From NCBI GenBank assembly GCA_965232105.1, contig OZ246956.1:248001-312000 (forward strand): a DNA stretch of 64,000 nucleotides, given 5' to 3'. Position 1 is the stretch's first letter. Each line of letters starts with the position of its first letter. The notes under the pieces are model-generated. The model did not search any database, had not been told where the DNA came from, and saw nothing but the letters and a program-made list of their open reading frames with translations. This document shows, one piece after another, positions 34,328-43,885 of this stretch. The position numbers were made by a program, and so were the translations under genes. The DNA is from Multivorans sp965232105 (GTDB lineage Bacteria > Acidobacteriota > Thermoanaerobaculia > Multivoradales > Multivoraceae).

Positions 34328-34989
34328 CGTCGCGCCCTCCCTGTGCCTTCCAGTCCTTGGCCTTCCAGTCCTTCTTCGTTCTTTCCCCGTCCCGGGCCTC
34401 TCGGCTCCGTTTCCGCCGGCTCTTCGGAAAGCGCCAGGCTCAACCGCTTGCGCAGGCGGTGCAGCGTCACCGCCACCGTCATCCGCGAAGTCCCCATCAT
34501 CGGGCCGATCTCCGAGTTCCGGTAGCCCTCGAAGTAGCGGAGAACGAACATCTCCGCGGCCCGCGGATTCACCTTCGCCAGCTCCCGGCGCAGCCTGTCG
34601 CGCAACTCCAGGCCAGCGAAACGCCGGCCCGGATCGCTCGCGCCGTCGAGGGCCGGCTCCACTTCCTCGATCAACTGCTGGTCAAGCGCCACCAGGCGGG
34701 AGCGCTTGCGGGACCGGATCAGGTCGAGCGACGCGTTGATCGCCGCCCGCCTCAGGTAGCCGCCGGCGTTCCCCGTCTCAAGCGCCGCGGGAGGCCGCTT
34801 CAGCAGTCGCAGGAAGATCGTCTGCAGCACGTCCTCCGCGTCGCTCGGGTTGCCGGTGACCCGCCAGGCGGTACGGAAGATGAGTTGATGATGTTCTTCG
34901 AACAGCTCGCGCAGCGCCGTCCCGGTCGAATCATGGATCGGCGGAGGCGCCGTGGGCGGCTCTGTGGTCATTGGGCTTGCATTCGTCAA
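34324..34989 (-). CDS. ECF-type RNA polymerase sigma factor
   Basis: 221 aa. Region 2 ELFEEHHQLIFRTAWRVTGN and PSDAEDVLQTIFLRLL; region 4 helix-turn-helix EMFVLRYFEGYRNSEIGPMMG then SRMTVAVTLHRLRKRLSLAL. The C-terminal 25 residues are Gly/Glu-rich and not part of the fold. It directs RNA polymerase to a regulon held off by the coupled anti-sigma protein, and probably drives its own operon (anti-sigma, two ABC pairs). The first ATG is taken; a second lies six residues later. Confidence 0.92.
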   Translation of the reverse strand: MTNASPMTTEPPTAPPPIHDSTGTALRELFEEHHQLIFRTAWRVTGNPSDAEDVLQTIFLRLLKRPPAALETGNAGGYLRRAAINASLDLIRSRKRSRLVALDQQLIEEVEPALDGASDPGRRFAGLELRDRLRRELAKVNPRAAEMFVLRYFEGYRNSEIGPMMGTSRMTVAVTLHRLRKRLSLALSEEPAETEPRGPGRGKNEEGLEGQGLEGTGRARR

Positions 34990-35094
34990 GCGGCGTCTCC
35001 TTGGCCCCGGGCGTCGGCTTGGCGCCGGTTCACCGGTCGGTTCAATGGTGAAGACGCCGCAAAGGCCGATTGTTTAGCAGAGGGCCGCTCAAAG

Positions 35095-35150
35095 CCGGAT
35101 GCGGGCAGGATGCCCGCGTTCCCTGACGGGCACCGCGGCGAAGCCGGTAC
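35095..35150. repeat. GCGGGC palindromic repeat (third subtype)
   Basis: Perfect hairpin GCGGGCA-GGA-TGCCCGC at 35101-35117, within GGATGCGGGCAGGATGCCCG. The GATGCGGGC...GCCCGCGT pattern recurs at 44821-44840 next to the trpC insertion. It lies between the sigma factor gene start and the EamA gene end. Confidence 0.6.
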
Positions 35151-35173
35151 AACACAGCCTCCTACACTGCCTC

Positions 35174-36172
35174 CTAGTCCGCCGCCGACCGCACCACCGT
35201 CGCCAGCAGCACCGTCGCCAGCGCCACGAGCCCGCCGCCCAACCAGGTCAGCAGGTGCGGCTGCTCCCCGTGGAACCACAGCGCCCAGAACGGGGTGAGC
35301 GCCGGCTCCAGAAGCAGCAGGAGGGCAAGAACGGGCGCCTGCAGAACGCGCGCGGCACGGGTGACGAGGACGTAGGCGAAGGCAACCTGGAAGAGCCCGA
35401 GATAGGCCACGACCAGAAGGTCGCCCGGTCCGACGGACCCGAGCGGCGCCATCACCGGCAAGCACGCGAGGCACACGATCACGTTGCCGCAGGCGGCGGC
35501 CGCGATGCCGGGGGGCCGGATCGCGCTACTGTCCCCTGCAGAGGACACTCCGCCGGGCGTTCCGGCTGATCGCGCCGCGGCCGCCGGGCGGCCCGCGGCG
35601 CGCAGGCCGATCAAGGTCAAACCGTAGGCCAGCCCGCAGAAGGTGGCCAGCACGTTCCCGGTTCGGGGATCGGGCGCTGTGGTCGCCGCGTCGGCGCCGC
35701 CGAAGAAGGCCATCGCCAGGCCGGCGCCGAACAGCGGCACGAACAGGAGCTGCCGGCCGGAAGGCCGCTCCCGCAGCAGGAGGGGGGACAGCAGCAGCAC
35801 GAACAGCGGCGCCGTCGACTGGAGGAAGATCGTCTCGGCGGCCGTGGTCCGCTTGTTCGCGTGGACGAACAGGACCAGAGTCATGCAATAGCAGAAGCCG
35901 GTTCCCAGGGTCAGGAGCAGGGCCCGGCGCCGCGCCGGGTGGCGCCACCAGGCGGACGCGGAGGCTCGTCCGCGCCGCCCCGCACCGCCAGCCCACCGCC
36001 GCGCGGCTGGAATCGCAAGCAGCAACACGGCGGCCGCAACGACGGACCGCATCCCCGCCACCTGCCAGGCATCGAGTTCCGTCGCCTTGACCGCGGCGCC
36101 GCCGGTCGAGAACAGGAGGCCGGCGACCACGGCCTGGAAGGCGGCGGTGGAACGGGGGGCCATCATCGTCAT
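35174..36172 (-). CDS. EamA/DMT-family transporter with enlarged central linker
   Basis: 332 aa, ten helices in two EamA repeats (AAFQAVVAGLLFSTGGAAVK begins helix 1; LEPALTPFWALWFHGEQPHLLTWLGGG is the conserved end of the second repeat, quoted across the loop). Drug/metabolite-type exporter; substrate unknown. The loop joining the halves is longer than usual (GRPAAAARSAGTPGGVSSAG onward); its DNA holds two palindromes (35502-35524 and 35530-35547), so an in-frame repeat insertion is possible. Start ATG 36172. Confidence 0.85.
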   Translation of the reverse strand: MTMMAPRSTAAFQAVVAGLLFSTGGAAVKATELDAWQVAGMRSVVAAAVLLLAIPAARRWAGGAGRRGRASASAWWRHPARRRALLLTLGTGFCYCMTLVLFVHANKRTTAAETIFLQSTAPLFVLLLSPLLLRERPSGRQLLFVPLFGAGLAMAFFGGADAATTAPDPRTGNVLATFCGLAYGLTLIGLRAAGRPAAAARSAGTPGGVSSAGDSSAIRPPGIAAAACGNVIVCLACLPVMAPLGSVGPGDLLVVAYLGLFQVAFAYVLVTRAARVLQAPVLALLLLLEPALTPFWALWFHGEQPHLLTWLGGGLVALATVLLATVVRSAAD

Positions 36173-36215
36173 GGAGCAACAGTTGGCTGCAACGTCAGCG
36201 CAGCATCGTAGCCGC

Positions 36216-36251
36216 TTGACTTGTCCATGTCGGGCCCCATAACGTGTCCAT
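36216..36251 (+). promoter_or_regulatory. Promoter and possible operator of the first toxin-antitoxin pair
   Basis: TTGACT at 36216-36221 and CATAAC at 36238-36243, 16 bases apart, form a sigma-70-like promoter. TGTCCAT occurs at 36222-36228 and again at 36245-36251, flanking the -10 box: suitable for autorepression by the antitoxin. Transcription would start about at the antitoxin ATG (36253), so the mRNA may be leaderless. Confidence 0.5.
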
Positions 36252-36252
36252 C

Positions 36253-36579
36253 ATGGACGCGAGCTCCTGGCGCATCGGCGCCGCGAAGCAGCAGTTCTCC
36301 GAGGTCGTTCGCAGGTCCCAAAGCGAGCCTCAGAAGATCTTCAACCGAGACCAACTGGTAGCCGCCGTGGTGAACCCCAACATTCTCAACGCGGTTGAAA
36401 GAAGGCAACGACGGTCCGCAAGAACCCTTGCTGACCTCTTCGCCGAGTTCCGCGCCACTTGCGCGGACGAGGACTACGAGTTGCAGGTCCCGGAGCGCCG
36501 GAACCGGGAAGGCTGGCCCGACGACTTCGACGAACACGAAGACGGCGAGGCCGGCCGGTCGCGGGCAAACGCGGGGTGA
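36253..36579 (+). CDS. Phd/YefM-type antitoxin of PIN toxin pair
   Basis: 108 aa from ATG 36253 (GTG 36244 would add three residues but lies in the -10 zone). N-terminal Phd fold: WRIGAAKQQFSEVVRRSQSE, PQKIFNRDQLVAAVVNP. The C-terminal half is charged (DEDYELQVPERRNREGW), suited to wrapping the toxin. It overlaps the toxin start (GTGA at 36576-36579), which is the usual antitoxin-first order. Confidence 0.85.
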   Translation: MDASSWRIGAAKQQFSEVVRRSQSEPQKIFNRDQLVAAVVNPNILNAVERRQRRSARTLADLFAEFRATCADEDYELQVPERRNREGWPDDFDEHEDGEAGRSRANAG

Positions 36580-36983
36580 TCCTGCTCGACACGAACATCG
36601 TGGCCGAACTGAGTCGGCCGCGACCCGACCCCGCGGTCGAGCGATGGGCGACCACCGTGAAGCCGCCCTTCGGTTTCAGCGTGGTCAGTGTGGAGGAAGT
36701 GCGCTACGGGCTGTCGTGGCGGCCGACGCAACGACTGGAAACCTGGTTCAGCGAGTTCATGGAGGTCTACTGCGAGGCGCTGCCCGTCACCGAAGCCGTA
36801 GCGCGCCGTGCCGGAGATCTCCGCGGCCGATTCCAGGCCACCGGCGAAACGCGAACCCAGGCCGACATGCTGATCGCCGCTACCGCCCTGGAGCATCAGC
36901 TCCCCTTGGCGACCCGCAACACGCGCGACTTCAGAGGCTGTGGCGTCGCACTCGTAAATCCGTTCACGGCGACGCTCGTCTGA
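36576..36983 (+). CDS. PIN-domain toxin (VapC/FitB-type)
   Basis: 135 aa from GTG 36576. PIN ribonuclease: first acidic residue in VILLDTNIVAELSRPRPDP, second Glu in VVSVEEVRYGLSW, third and fourth in TRTQADMLIAATALEH and LATRNTRDFRGCGVALVNPF. Cleaves RNA (tRNA or rRNA in known relatives) when freed from the antitoxin. Full length and apparently intact. Confidence 0.9.
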   Translation: MILLDTNIVAELSRPRPDPAVERWATTVKPPFGFSVVSVEEVRYGLSWRPTQRLETWFSEFMEVYCEALPVTEAVARRAGDLRGRFQATGETRTQADMLIAATALEHQLPLATRNTRDFRGCGVALVNPFTATLV

Positions 36984-37051
36984 CGTGACATCTGCCGGCC
37001 CCTCGCGGCGCACCCTGGCGCGGGTTCACGGGGAGGTCGAGCGGTTCGTCA

Positions 37052-38836
37052 ATGCCGAAGCACATGACACTCACTGACCACGATCGTGGACTCGCCCCGG
37101 TGTTCGCCGCGCTGCTACTGAGCCTCGCCGGCTCGACGTGGCTGCAAGCCCAGCCAACCCAACCCTTCGTCGAGAGCGTCGACGTGCAGGTGGTCGAAGT
37201 CGACGTCGTCGTCACGGACAGGAAGGGCCGCCCGGTCAAGGGCTTGGACCGCGAGGACTTCGAGCTCTACGTTGACGGCGAGCCGGTCGAGGTCGCGAAC
37301 TTCTACGAGTCAGCCATCTCCGCGGTGGAAGAACGAACCGGCCGCCGCAACAGGACGCGCACTGCAGTCCGAAGCGAGGCTCGTCCCGGCGCCGCGGACG
37401 GCGGGCCGCTGACGGTCGTCTTCTACCTCGACGACCCGAACATCTTCCCGTCTCACCGCACCCGGTTGCTGCGGCGCCTGGAGACCGCGGTCGAACCGTG
37501 GCGAGCCCTGGAGGCGAGCTTCATGCTGGCGCGGTTCGTCAACCGGCTCGAAGTGCTCGTGCGACCGACGCGCGATCTGGACGCAATTCTGGCCGGCGCC
37601 GCGGCCGTTCCGAAGGGGTCGCCGCGCGCGATCCAGAACGGCGACGGTGCCCGCCGGTTCGCGATCAAGAGCGTGATCGACAGCTACGAGATCTGCCGAA
37701 TGACGCCTTTCTGCCGCCCTTGCGTGGACAACTGGGGCGACATGCTCTCGGCGGCAAGGCAGTACGCGGACAACGAGGCAACGAGCGCGGCCATCGCCGT
37801 CGACGGCCTCGCCGACCTGGTGACGACGCTCGCCGGAGTGCCGGGCAAGAAGGCGGTCGTGCACATCACGGACGGTCTGCCGCAACGGCCGGGGATCTCG
37901 GTTCTCGACTATCTCGGCAATGAGCTCTGCAGGGATCTCCGGCCCAGCGCACCCTCCGAGACGATGTCGGAGATGACCCAGTACGACGAGAGCCGCCGCT
38001 TCAACCGGATAGCAGCTCACGCCAACGCGAACCGGGTCACGTTCTACGGCCTTGACGCCGCCGGCCTGCGGAGCGCCAGTGCCGACATCTCGCTCGACAA
38101 CCCCCGGATGGGCCCCAGCTTCCAGAATGTCAGCCTGCGCGCGATGAACGCGCAGAGCGGGCTCTACCTCCTCGCTCAGGAGACCGGCGGCAAGGCGCTG
38201 ACCAACGCCAACGACCTGGCGATCCTCCTCGACGACGTCTCGAAGCAATTCGCGGCTTCGTACTCCCTCGGTTTCATCGCCGGCGAACGCAAGCTGGACC
38301 GGGTACGGCAGATCAGGGTCCTGCTCGCGCCCGGCGCCGCCAAGGGCCGCAGGATCGAGTACCGCCGCACCTACCGCGCCAAGCCGCTCGACGAACGGCT
38401 CGCCGAGCGGCTGCTGTCGGTCGCCTACCTGGGCGCCCCGGAGAATCCCCTCGGAGCGAACGTCGAGCTCGGCGTTACCACGCCGCTGGAGAAGAAGGTC
38501 CACGAGCTGGCGGTCGCCGTCAGCGTGCCGGCCGATGCGATCGTGACCCTGCCCGGGAAGACCGGCGCCACAGGCAACGCGAGCGCCCAGCTCCGGCTCT
38601 GGCTCGTCGCCGTCGAGGACGAGAAGGGCGCCCGAACCACCGTCCGCCAGAAGACGGTCGCCGTCGGCGGCGAGAACGGCATCCCGGCCGTCGACGGCAG
38701 CTACCGCGTCGAAGTCGCGATGAACCTGCCGGAGGGCGGCTACCAGGTCGCCGTCGGCGTCCGGGACGAGACGACGGGGGTCATGTCACTCATTCGCGAA
38801 CCCGTCACCGTTCCGAATCGGGAAGCTGCGAACTGA
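37052..38836 (+). CDS. Secreted VWA-domain protein, Acidobacterial VWFA-related family
   Basis: 594 aa. Signal peptide PVFAALLLSLAGSTWLQAQP (about residues 15-35; ATG 37064 is an alternative start). Then the family N-terminal unit VDVQVVEVDVVVTDRKGRPV and LDREDFELYVDGEPVEV, followed by a VWA fold (VVFYLDDPNIFPSHRTRLLR, GKKAVVHITDGLPQ) and a C-terminal beta domain (YRVEVAMNLPEGGYQVAVGV). The family is expanded in Acidobacteriota, hence my taxonomic guess. The MIDAS site looks incomplete (no DxSxS), so metal binding is doubtful. Function unknown; extracytoplasmic. Confidence 0.87.
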   Translation: MPKHMTLTDHDRGLAPVFAALLLSLAGSTWLQAQPTQPFVESVDVQVVEVDVVVTDRKGRPVKGLDREDFELYVDGEPVEVANFYESAISAVEERTGRRNRTRTAVRSEARPGAADGGPLTVVFYLDDPNIFPSHRTRLLRRLETAVEPWRALEASFMLARFVNRLEVLVRPTRDLDAILAGAAAVPKGSPRAIQNGDGARRFAIKSVIDSYEICRMTPFCRPCVDNWGDMLSAARQYADNEATSAAIAVDGLADLVTTLAGVPGKKAVVHITDGLPQRPGISVLDYLGNELCRDLRPSAPSETMSEMTQYDESRRFNRIAAHANANRVTFYGLDAAGLRSASADISLDNPRMGPSFQNVSLRAMNAQSGLYLLAQETGGKALTNANDLAILLDDVSKQFAASYSLGFIAGERKLDRVRQIRVLLAPGAAKGRRIEYRRTYRAKPLDERLAERLLSVAYLGAPENPLGANVELGVTTPLEKKVHELAVAVSVPADAIVTLPGKTGATGNASAQLRLWLVAVEDEKGARTTVRQKTVAVGGENGIPAVDGSYRVEVAMNLPEGGYQVAVGVRDETTGVMSLIREPVTVPNREAAN

Positions 38837-38905
38837 GACCGGCCCCTACCCGTAGTCTCACGTCCCTCGACAACACTCCTCAATCGAAACTCGAAGGACC
38901 TGCCC

Positions 38906-40387
38906 ATGCCCGTACCCGTCCCGCCGCTGCAACAGGCTGAGCTGCCGAAGCGCAAGACCGCGCTCTTCAAGATGATGGGCCCGGGCATCGTCATGGCCGG
39001 CATCGCGATCGGCTCCGGCGAGTTGATCATGTGGCCGTGGATCACATCGATCGTTGGAGCGCAGCTCATTTGGGCGGCCGCGATCGGGATCTTCCTCCAA
39101 CTCTGGATCAACGTCGAGGTCGGACGCTGGACCGTGGTCACAGGCGAAAGCCCCCTGATCGGAATGGTCCGGGTTGTCAAGCTCATCGTCTACCTCTGGG
39201 TCTTCCTCGTCGTCGTCGGAAAGTTCCTTCCAGGTTGGGCTCGCGAGACCGGCGTCTCCCTTCGGAGCCTGATCTTCGGTATCGAGAACAAGAGTCTCCC
39301 CGAGTGGCTTTGGGCGGAGTGGGTGTGGACCGCGATCGTGTTCGCCGTGATCGCGGCCATTCTCTTCGGACCCAAGGTCATCTATACCGCGGTCGAACGT
39401 TGCATCATGGGGCTCGTCGCCGTCATCGTCGTGGGTCTCGTCTACGTCGTCTGGGAGATCGGATCAGCGGATCTCTTCGGTGACATGTGGCGCGGCCTGC
39501 TGAACGTGGGGCGCTTCCCGGACTTTCCCGTTGAGATTCCGCCGGTGAACGGCGAAGCACGTCCGCCATTCGCATTCAGCCAGTTCTTCGGCGCGCTCGT
39601 ATTCGCGGGACTGGGGGGCCTCGGCAATCTCTACTACGCCTACTACCTGCGCGAAAAGAAGATCGGCATGGGGCGCCGGATGCCGCCACTCATGAGCCCG
39701 ACACACAAACACGAAGTAAAGGAGATAGACGCCGGCTACGTCTATCCCGAGTCGGAGGAGAACCGCCGGCGCTTCCGGGACTGGATGAAGTACGTGTGGG
39801 TGGATCAGGTCTTCTGCTTCTGGATCCTCGGCAGCTTCACGATGTTCCTGTTCATCTTCGGCTCACTCGCCGTACTGCATCCCGAAGGTCTCGTTCCCAG
39901 CCGCGGGAGCCTCGTATGGGACCTGGCCGGGATTCTGGAAGAGAGCATGGGCGCCTCCGGGCACTACCTGTTCCTGTTCGTCGGCATGGCGGCGCTGTTC
40001 AGCTCCCAGTTGGGAGGCGTGGACGGCGGCAGCCGGATCTTCGCGGACATGCTCCACACCAGCTTCAAGTTCGGCCGGCGGCTCTCCCTGGAGAAGTGGT
40101 ATCTCGTCCTGGTGGCCGCGACGATCGTCATCGGAACGGCCAGCGTCGCCTTCTTCGAGAGAAGGGGCACGGCGGGACTCGATTTCCTGTTCTATTCGGC
40201 GCTCATCGGCGGATTCGCCATGGCGGTCTACGTGCCGCTGCTGTTGTACATGAACATGACGAAGCTGCCGAAGTCGGCGCGACCCGGCTGGATCAACATC
40301 TTCTTCGTGGGCATCGCTTCCGTGATGTACATCGGGTTCGCGGTGTACACGATCGCCGAAAAGGTAGTGCGGATGATGGCCGGCTAG
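38906..40387 (+). CDS. Nramp-family transporter-like protein
   Basis: 493 aa, about eleven helices. The first helix has MGPGIVMAGIAIGSGELIMW, where Nramp metal transporters carry the DPGN-type motif; here the Asp and Asn are replaced (GIAIGSGE), so the substrate is not an ordinary divalent metal and may be none. A long hydrophilic loop (residues about 250-300, EIDAGYVYPESEENRRRFRD) is unusual. AAGGA sits 8 bases before ATG 38906, a good ribosome-binding site. Monocistronic, plus strand. Confidence 0.78.
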   Translation: MPVPVPPLQQAELPKRKTALFKMMGPGIVMAGIAIGSGELIMWPWITSIVGAQLIWAAAIGIFLQLWINVEVGRWTVVTGESPLIGMVRVVKLIVYLWVFLVVVGKFLPGWARETGVSLRSLIFGIENKSLPEWLWAEWVWTAIVFAVIAAILFGPKVIYTAVERCIMGLVAVIVVGLVYVVWEIGSADLFGDMWRGLLNVGRFPDFPVEIPPVNGEARPPFAFSQFFGALVFAGLGGLGNLYYAYYLREKKIGMGRRMPPLMSPTHKHEVKEIDAGYVYPESEENRRRFRDWMKYVWVDQVFCFWILGSFTMFLFIFGSLAVLHPEGLVPSRGSLVWDLAGILEESMGASGHYLFLFVGMAALFSSQLGGVDGGSRIFADMLHTSFKFGRRLSLEKWYLVLVAATIVIGTASVAFFERRGTAGLDFLFYSALIGGFAMAVYVPLLLYMNMTKLPKSARPGWINIFFVGIASVMYIGFAVYTIAEKVVRMMAG

Positions 40388-40483
40388 GCCGGCGGTGGAG
40401 AGCTACTCCCCGACCCTGCTCTCGGCCCGGGGAACGATGTCGATGGCGATTGTCCGGAACTGAGTCGCGCGCGGGACACTGGA

Positions 40484-40514
40484 CTCGTGTACACTGCCTT
40501 CTCGTGCACACTGC
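40484..40514 (+). promoter_or_regulatory. Direct repeats upstream of second toxin-antitoxin pair (operator candidate)
   Basis: CTCGTGTACACTGC (40484-40497) and CTCGTGCACACTGC (40501-40514) differ at one base and are 17 bases apart start to start. The first contains the perfect palindrome GTGTACAC. They lie just before the antitoxin's GAGGAG and GTG start (40530), as expected for cooperative autorepressor binding. Confidence 0.55.
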
Positions 40515-40529
40515 AATGGCGAGGAGAAC

Positions 40530-40757
40530 GTGAGGAACATCACTCTCAGTGCTGACGAGAAGCTCATCGACGCGGCTCGCGAAAAAGCCCGGCGGAGAAG
40601 GACTACTCTGAACGCGGAGTTCCGTGTCTGGCTCGGACAGTACGCCCGAAGCCAGCAGGGCGAACGCCGGGTCAGGGAGTACCGCCGCCTCATGGATGCG
40701 ATGGCGGAGGTTTCGAGCGGCCGTCGATTCTCGCGGGAGGAGATGAATGCCCGCTGA
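40530..40757 (+). CDS. VapB-like antitoxin
   Basis: 75 aa from GTG 40530, with GAGGAG three bases before it. Short beta strand (RNITLSADEKLIDAA) then REKARRRRTTLNAEFRVWLGQYA, a ribbon-helix-helix-like DNA-binding unit, and a toxin-binding tail (MDAMAEVSSGRRFSREEMNA). Its stop overlaps the toxin start by 11 bases (40747-40757). Confidence 0.82.
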   Translation: MRNITLSADEKLIDAAREKARRRRTTLNAEFRVWLGQYARSQQGERRVREYRRLMDAMAEVSSGRRFSREEMNAR

Positions 40758-41166
40758 GTTCTTTCTCGACACCAACATCTTCGTGTACAGCTTCGATCAC
40801 CGAGAGCCCGACAAGCGGACAAGGGCGCGCGGCCTCGTCGAGCATGCGCTGGGCACTGGTGAAGGAGTCGTGAGCTCCCAGGTCGTGCAGGAGTTCCTGA
40901 ACGTTGCCCTACGGAAGTTCGAGCGCCCTCTCTCGGACGAACAAACGCTTCGCTACCTGCGTGAGGTGCTGGATCCGCTGTGCTCCGTCTTCCCCAGTAT
41001 CTCCCTCTACGAACGGGCGCTCTCGGTCCACCGTCGGTGGCGATTCAGCTTCTACGATTCGCTGATCGTCGCGGCCGCCCTGGAGTCGGACTGCAAGGTG
41101 CTCTACAGCGAAGACCTCCAGGACGGCCAGGAGATCGAGTCACTGACCGTCGTCAACCCATTCTGA
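40747..41166 (+). CDS. VapC-like PIN-domain toxin
   Basis: 139 aa. PIN nuclease with FFLDTNIFVYSFDHREPDK, the second acidic position in SSQVVQEFLNVALRKF, and FSFYDSLIVAAALESDCKVL then YSEDLQDGQ for the others. This FDxxxP subtype is distinct from the pair at 36.2 kb. Complete; ends convergent with trpA, 33 bases between stops. Confidence 0.9.
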   Translation: MPAEFFLDTNIFVYSFDHREPDKRTRARGLVEHALGTGEGVVSSQVVQEFLNVALRKFERPLSDEQTLRYLREVLDPLCSVFPSISLYERALSVHRRWRFSFYDSLIVAAALESDCKVLYSEDLQDGQEIESLTVVNPF

Positions 41167-41223
41167 CCGCGTGCGCGCCTCGCGCCGCCGAGAGCGGCGT
41201 CAGCCGCGAAGCGGCGCGGTCAG
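41163..41223. terminator. Multi-hairpin region between convergent vapC and trpA
   Basis: Outer inverted repeat CTGACCGCG (41163-41171) with CGCGGTCAG (41215-41223) encloses CGCCGC/GCGGCG and CCGC-GAA-GCGG hairpins. It overlaps both stop codons. No U-tract is seen, so if it ends transcription it is not a classical intrinsic terminator. Also contains GCCGCGAAGCGGC-type sequence like the dispersed repeat. Confidence 0.4.
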
Positions 41224-42026
41224 TTCGCCGACGCGACGTTCGAGCCGCGCTGCCAGATCCGGCTCGGCGGCGTTCTCCTCGACCAGGCGCACCAGGGAGC
41301 TGCCGACGACGACGCCGTGGGCCACCCCGGCCACTTCCTCGACCTGTTCGGGGGTCGAGATGCCGAAGCCGACGGCGACGGGAAGGCGGACCCGGCGGCG
41401 GACCCGCTTCACTTCCCGCTCCAGCGTCGGGATCAGGTCGTCGCGCTCGCCGGTCACGTCGGAGCGGGCCGTGTAGTACACGAAGCCGTTCGATGCCGCC
41501 GCGGCGCGGTCGATGCGCTCCTTCGTGCTGGTCGCGGCGATCAGATAGATCGAGTCGACATCGCGTTCCGAGAGGGCCGGCTGAAGTTCCCGCAGGCCCT
41601 CGTCGGGCGGCAGGTCGACGCAGAGCACGCCGTCGACGCCGCTGTCGGCGGCCTGGGCGGCGAAAGTCGCCACGCCGCGGGCGTGGACCGGGTTGTAGTA
41701 CGTGAAGAGGACGATCGGAACGCCCAGTTCCTCCCGGTGCCGCTCGACGATCCCGAGCACCGCGCTGAGGGAGGAGCCGGCGGCGAGAGCCCGGTTCGAA
41801 GCACGCTGGATCGTGGGACCGTCGGCGATTGGATCGGAAAAGGAGACGCCGAGTTCGATCACGTCGGCGCCGCCCGCGACCAGGGCGCGCAGCAGGTCGG
41901 GCGCGGCCGCGAGCGAGGGATCCCCGGCGACCAGGAAGGGGATGAAGGCGGCTCGCTTCTGCCTGGAGCAGCTTGCGAATGCGGCGGCGATGGCGCCGTT
42001 GCGGGAGGGACGCTTGCGGCGAGGGG

Positions 42027-42030
<4 letters not shown>
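41200..42030 (-). CDS. trpA: Tryptophan synthase alpha subunit
   Basis: 276 aa from GTG 42030 (overlaps trpB stop). Cleaves indole-3-glycerol phosphate to indole for TrpB. TIM-barrel motifs: RAAFIPFLVAGDPSLAAA with catalytic Glu in DVIELGVSFSDPIADGPTIQ and Asp in GVLCVDLPPDE; phosphate loop GFGISTPEQVEE and GVVVGSSLVRLVEEN. Last gene of the aro-his-trp operon. The long open frame upstream is shadow over trpB. Confidence 0.95.
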
Positions 42031-43243
<1,213 letters not shown>

Positions 43244-43247
<4 letters not shown>

Positions 43248-43885
43248 CGTGCTGCTCCCTCTGCGAGGTTGGCGAACAACTGCTCCAGCTTGGCGCGGTC
43301 CTTGTGTCCGGGCGAGGCCTCGACACCCGAACAGGTATCGACGGCATAGGCGCCGGGGACCGCGGCCGCGACCTCGGCGACGTTGGCGGGGCCGATGCCG
43401 CCGGCGACGAACAGGCGGCGCGGCTCGCCGGCGCCGGCCGGTGTTCGGACCAGGTCGGCCACTGCGGCGTAGTCCCAGCTCTCGCCGGAACCGCCATAGA
43501 GGCTCTCGTGGGCGCGGTCGATCAGAATGGCCCAGCAATCCTCGTCGGGGATCGTGGTCGGGTCTGCGGCGCCGCCGACGCGAAGGACACGGATCGCCCG
43601 ATCGCCGAATCTCGAGACGAGACCTACGCTCTCGTCGCCGCTGAACTGGAGGTAGTCCAGGCCGACCTGCCGGTCGATCGCCTCGACCTGCTCGCGGGTG
43701 TGGTTGACGAAGATGCCTACTGCTCGGGCGGTGTCGCCAATGCGGCGACGGATGCGCGCTGCCTGTTCGATGTCGATCCAGCGTGGGCTGGGGCGGTAGA
43801 AGTTGAGGCCGATGAAGTCGGCGCCCAGGTCGACCGCGAGCCGGGCATCGGCGGCGGTGGTGACCCCGCAGATCTTGACTCTCAT
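43244..43885 (-). CDS. trpF: Phosphoribosylanthranilate isomerase
   Basis: 213 aa from ATG 43885, overlapping the trpC stop (ATGA). TIM barrel starting MRVKICGVTTAADARLAVDL (catalytic Cys in KICG), GADFIGLNFYRPSPR, LDYLQFSGDES, catalytic Asp in AILIDRAHES region and GGIGPANVAE phosphate loop, AVDTCSGVEASPGHKD. Complete. Kept separate from TrpC, unlike the fused enteric form. Confidence 0.95.
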
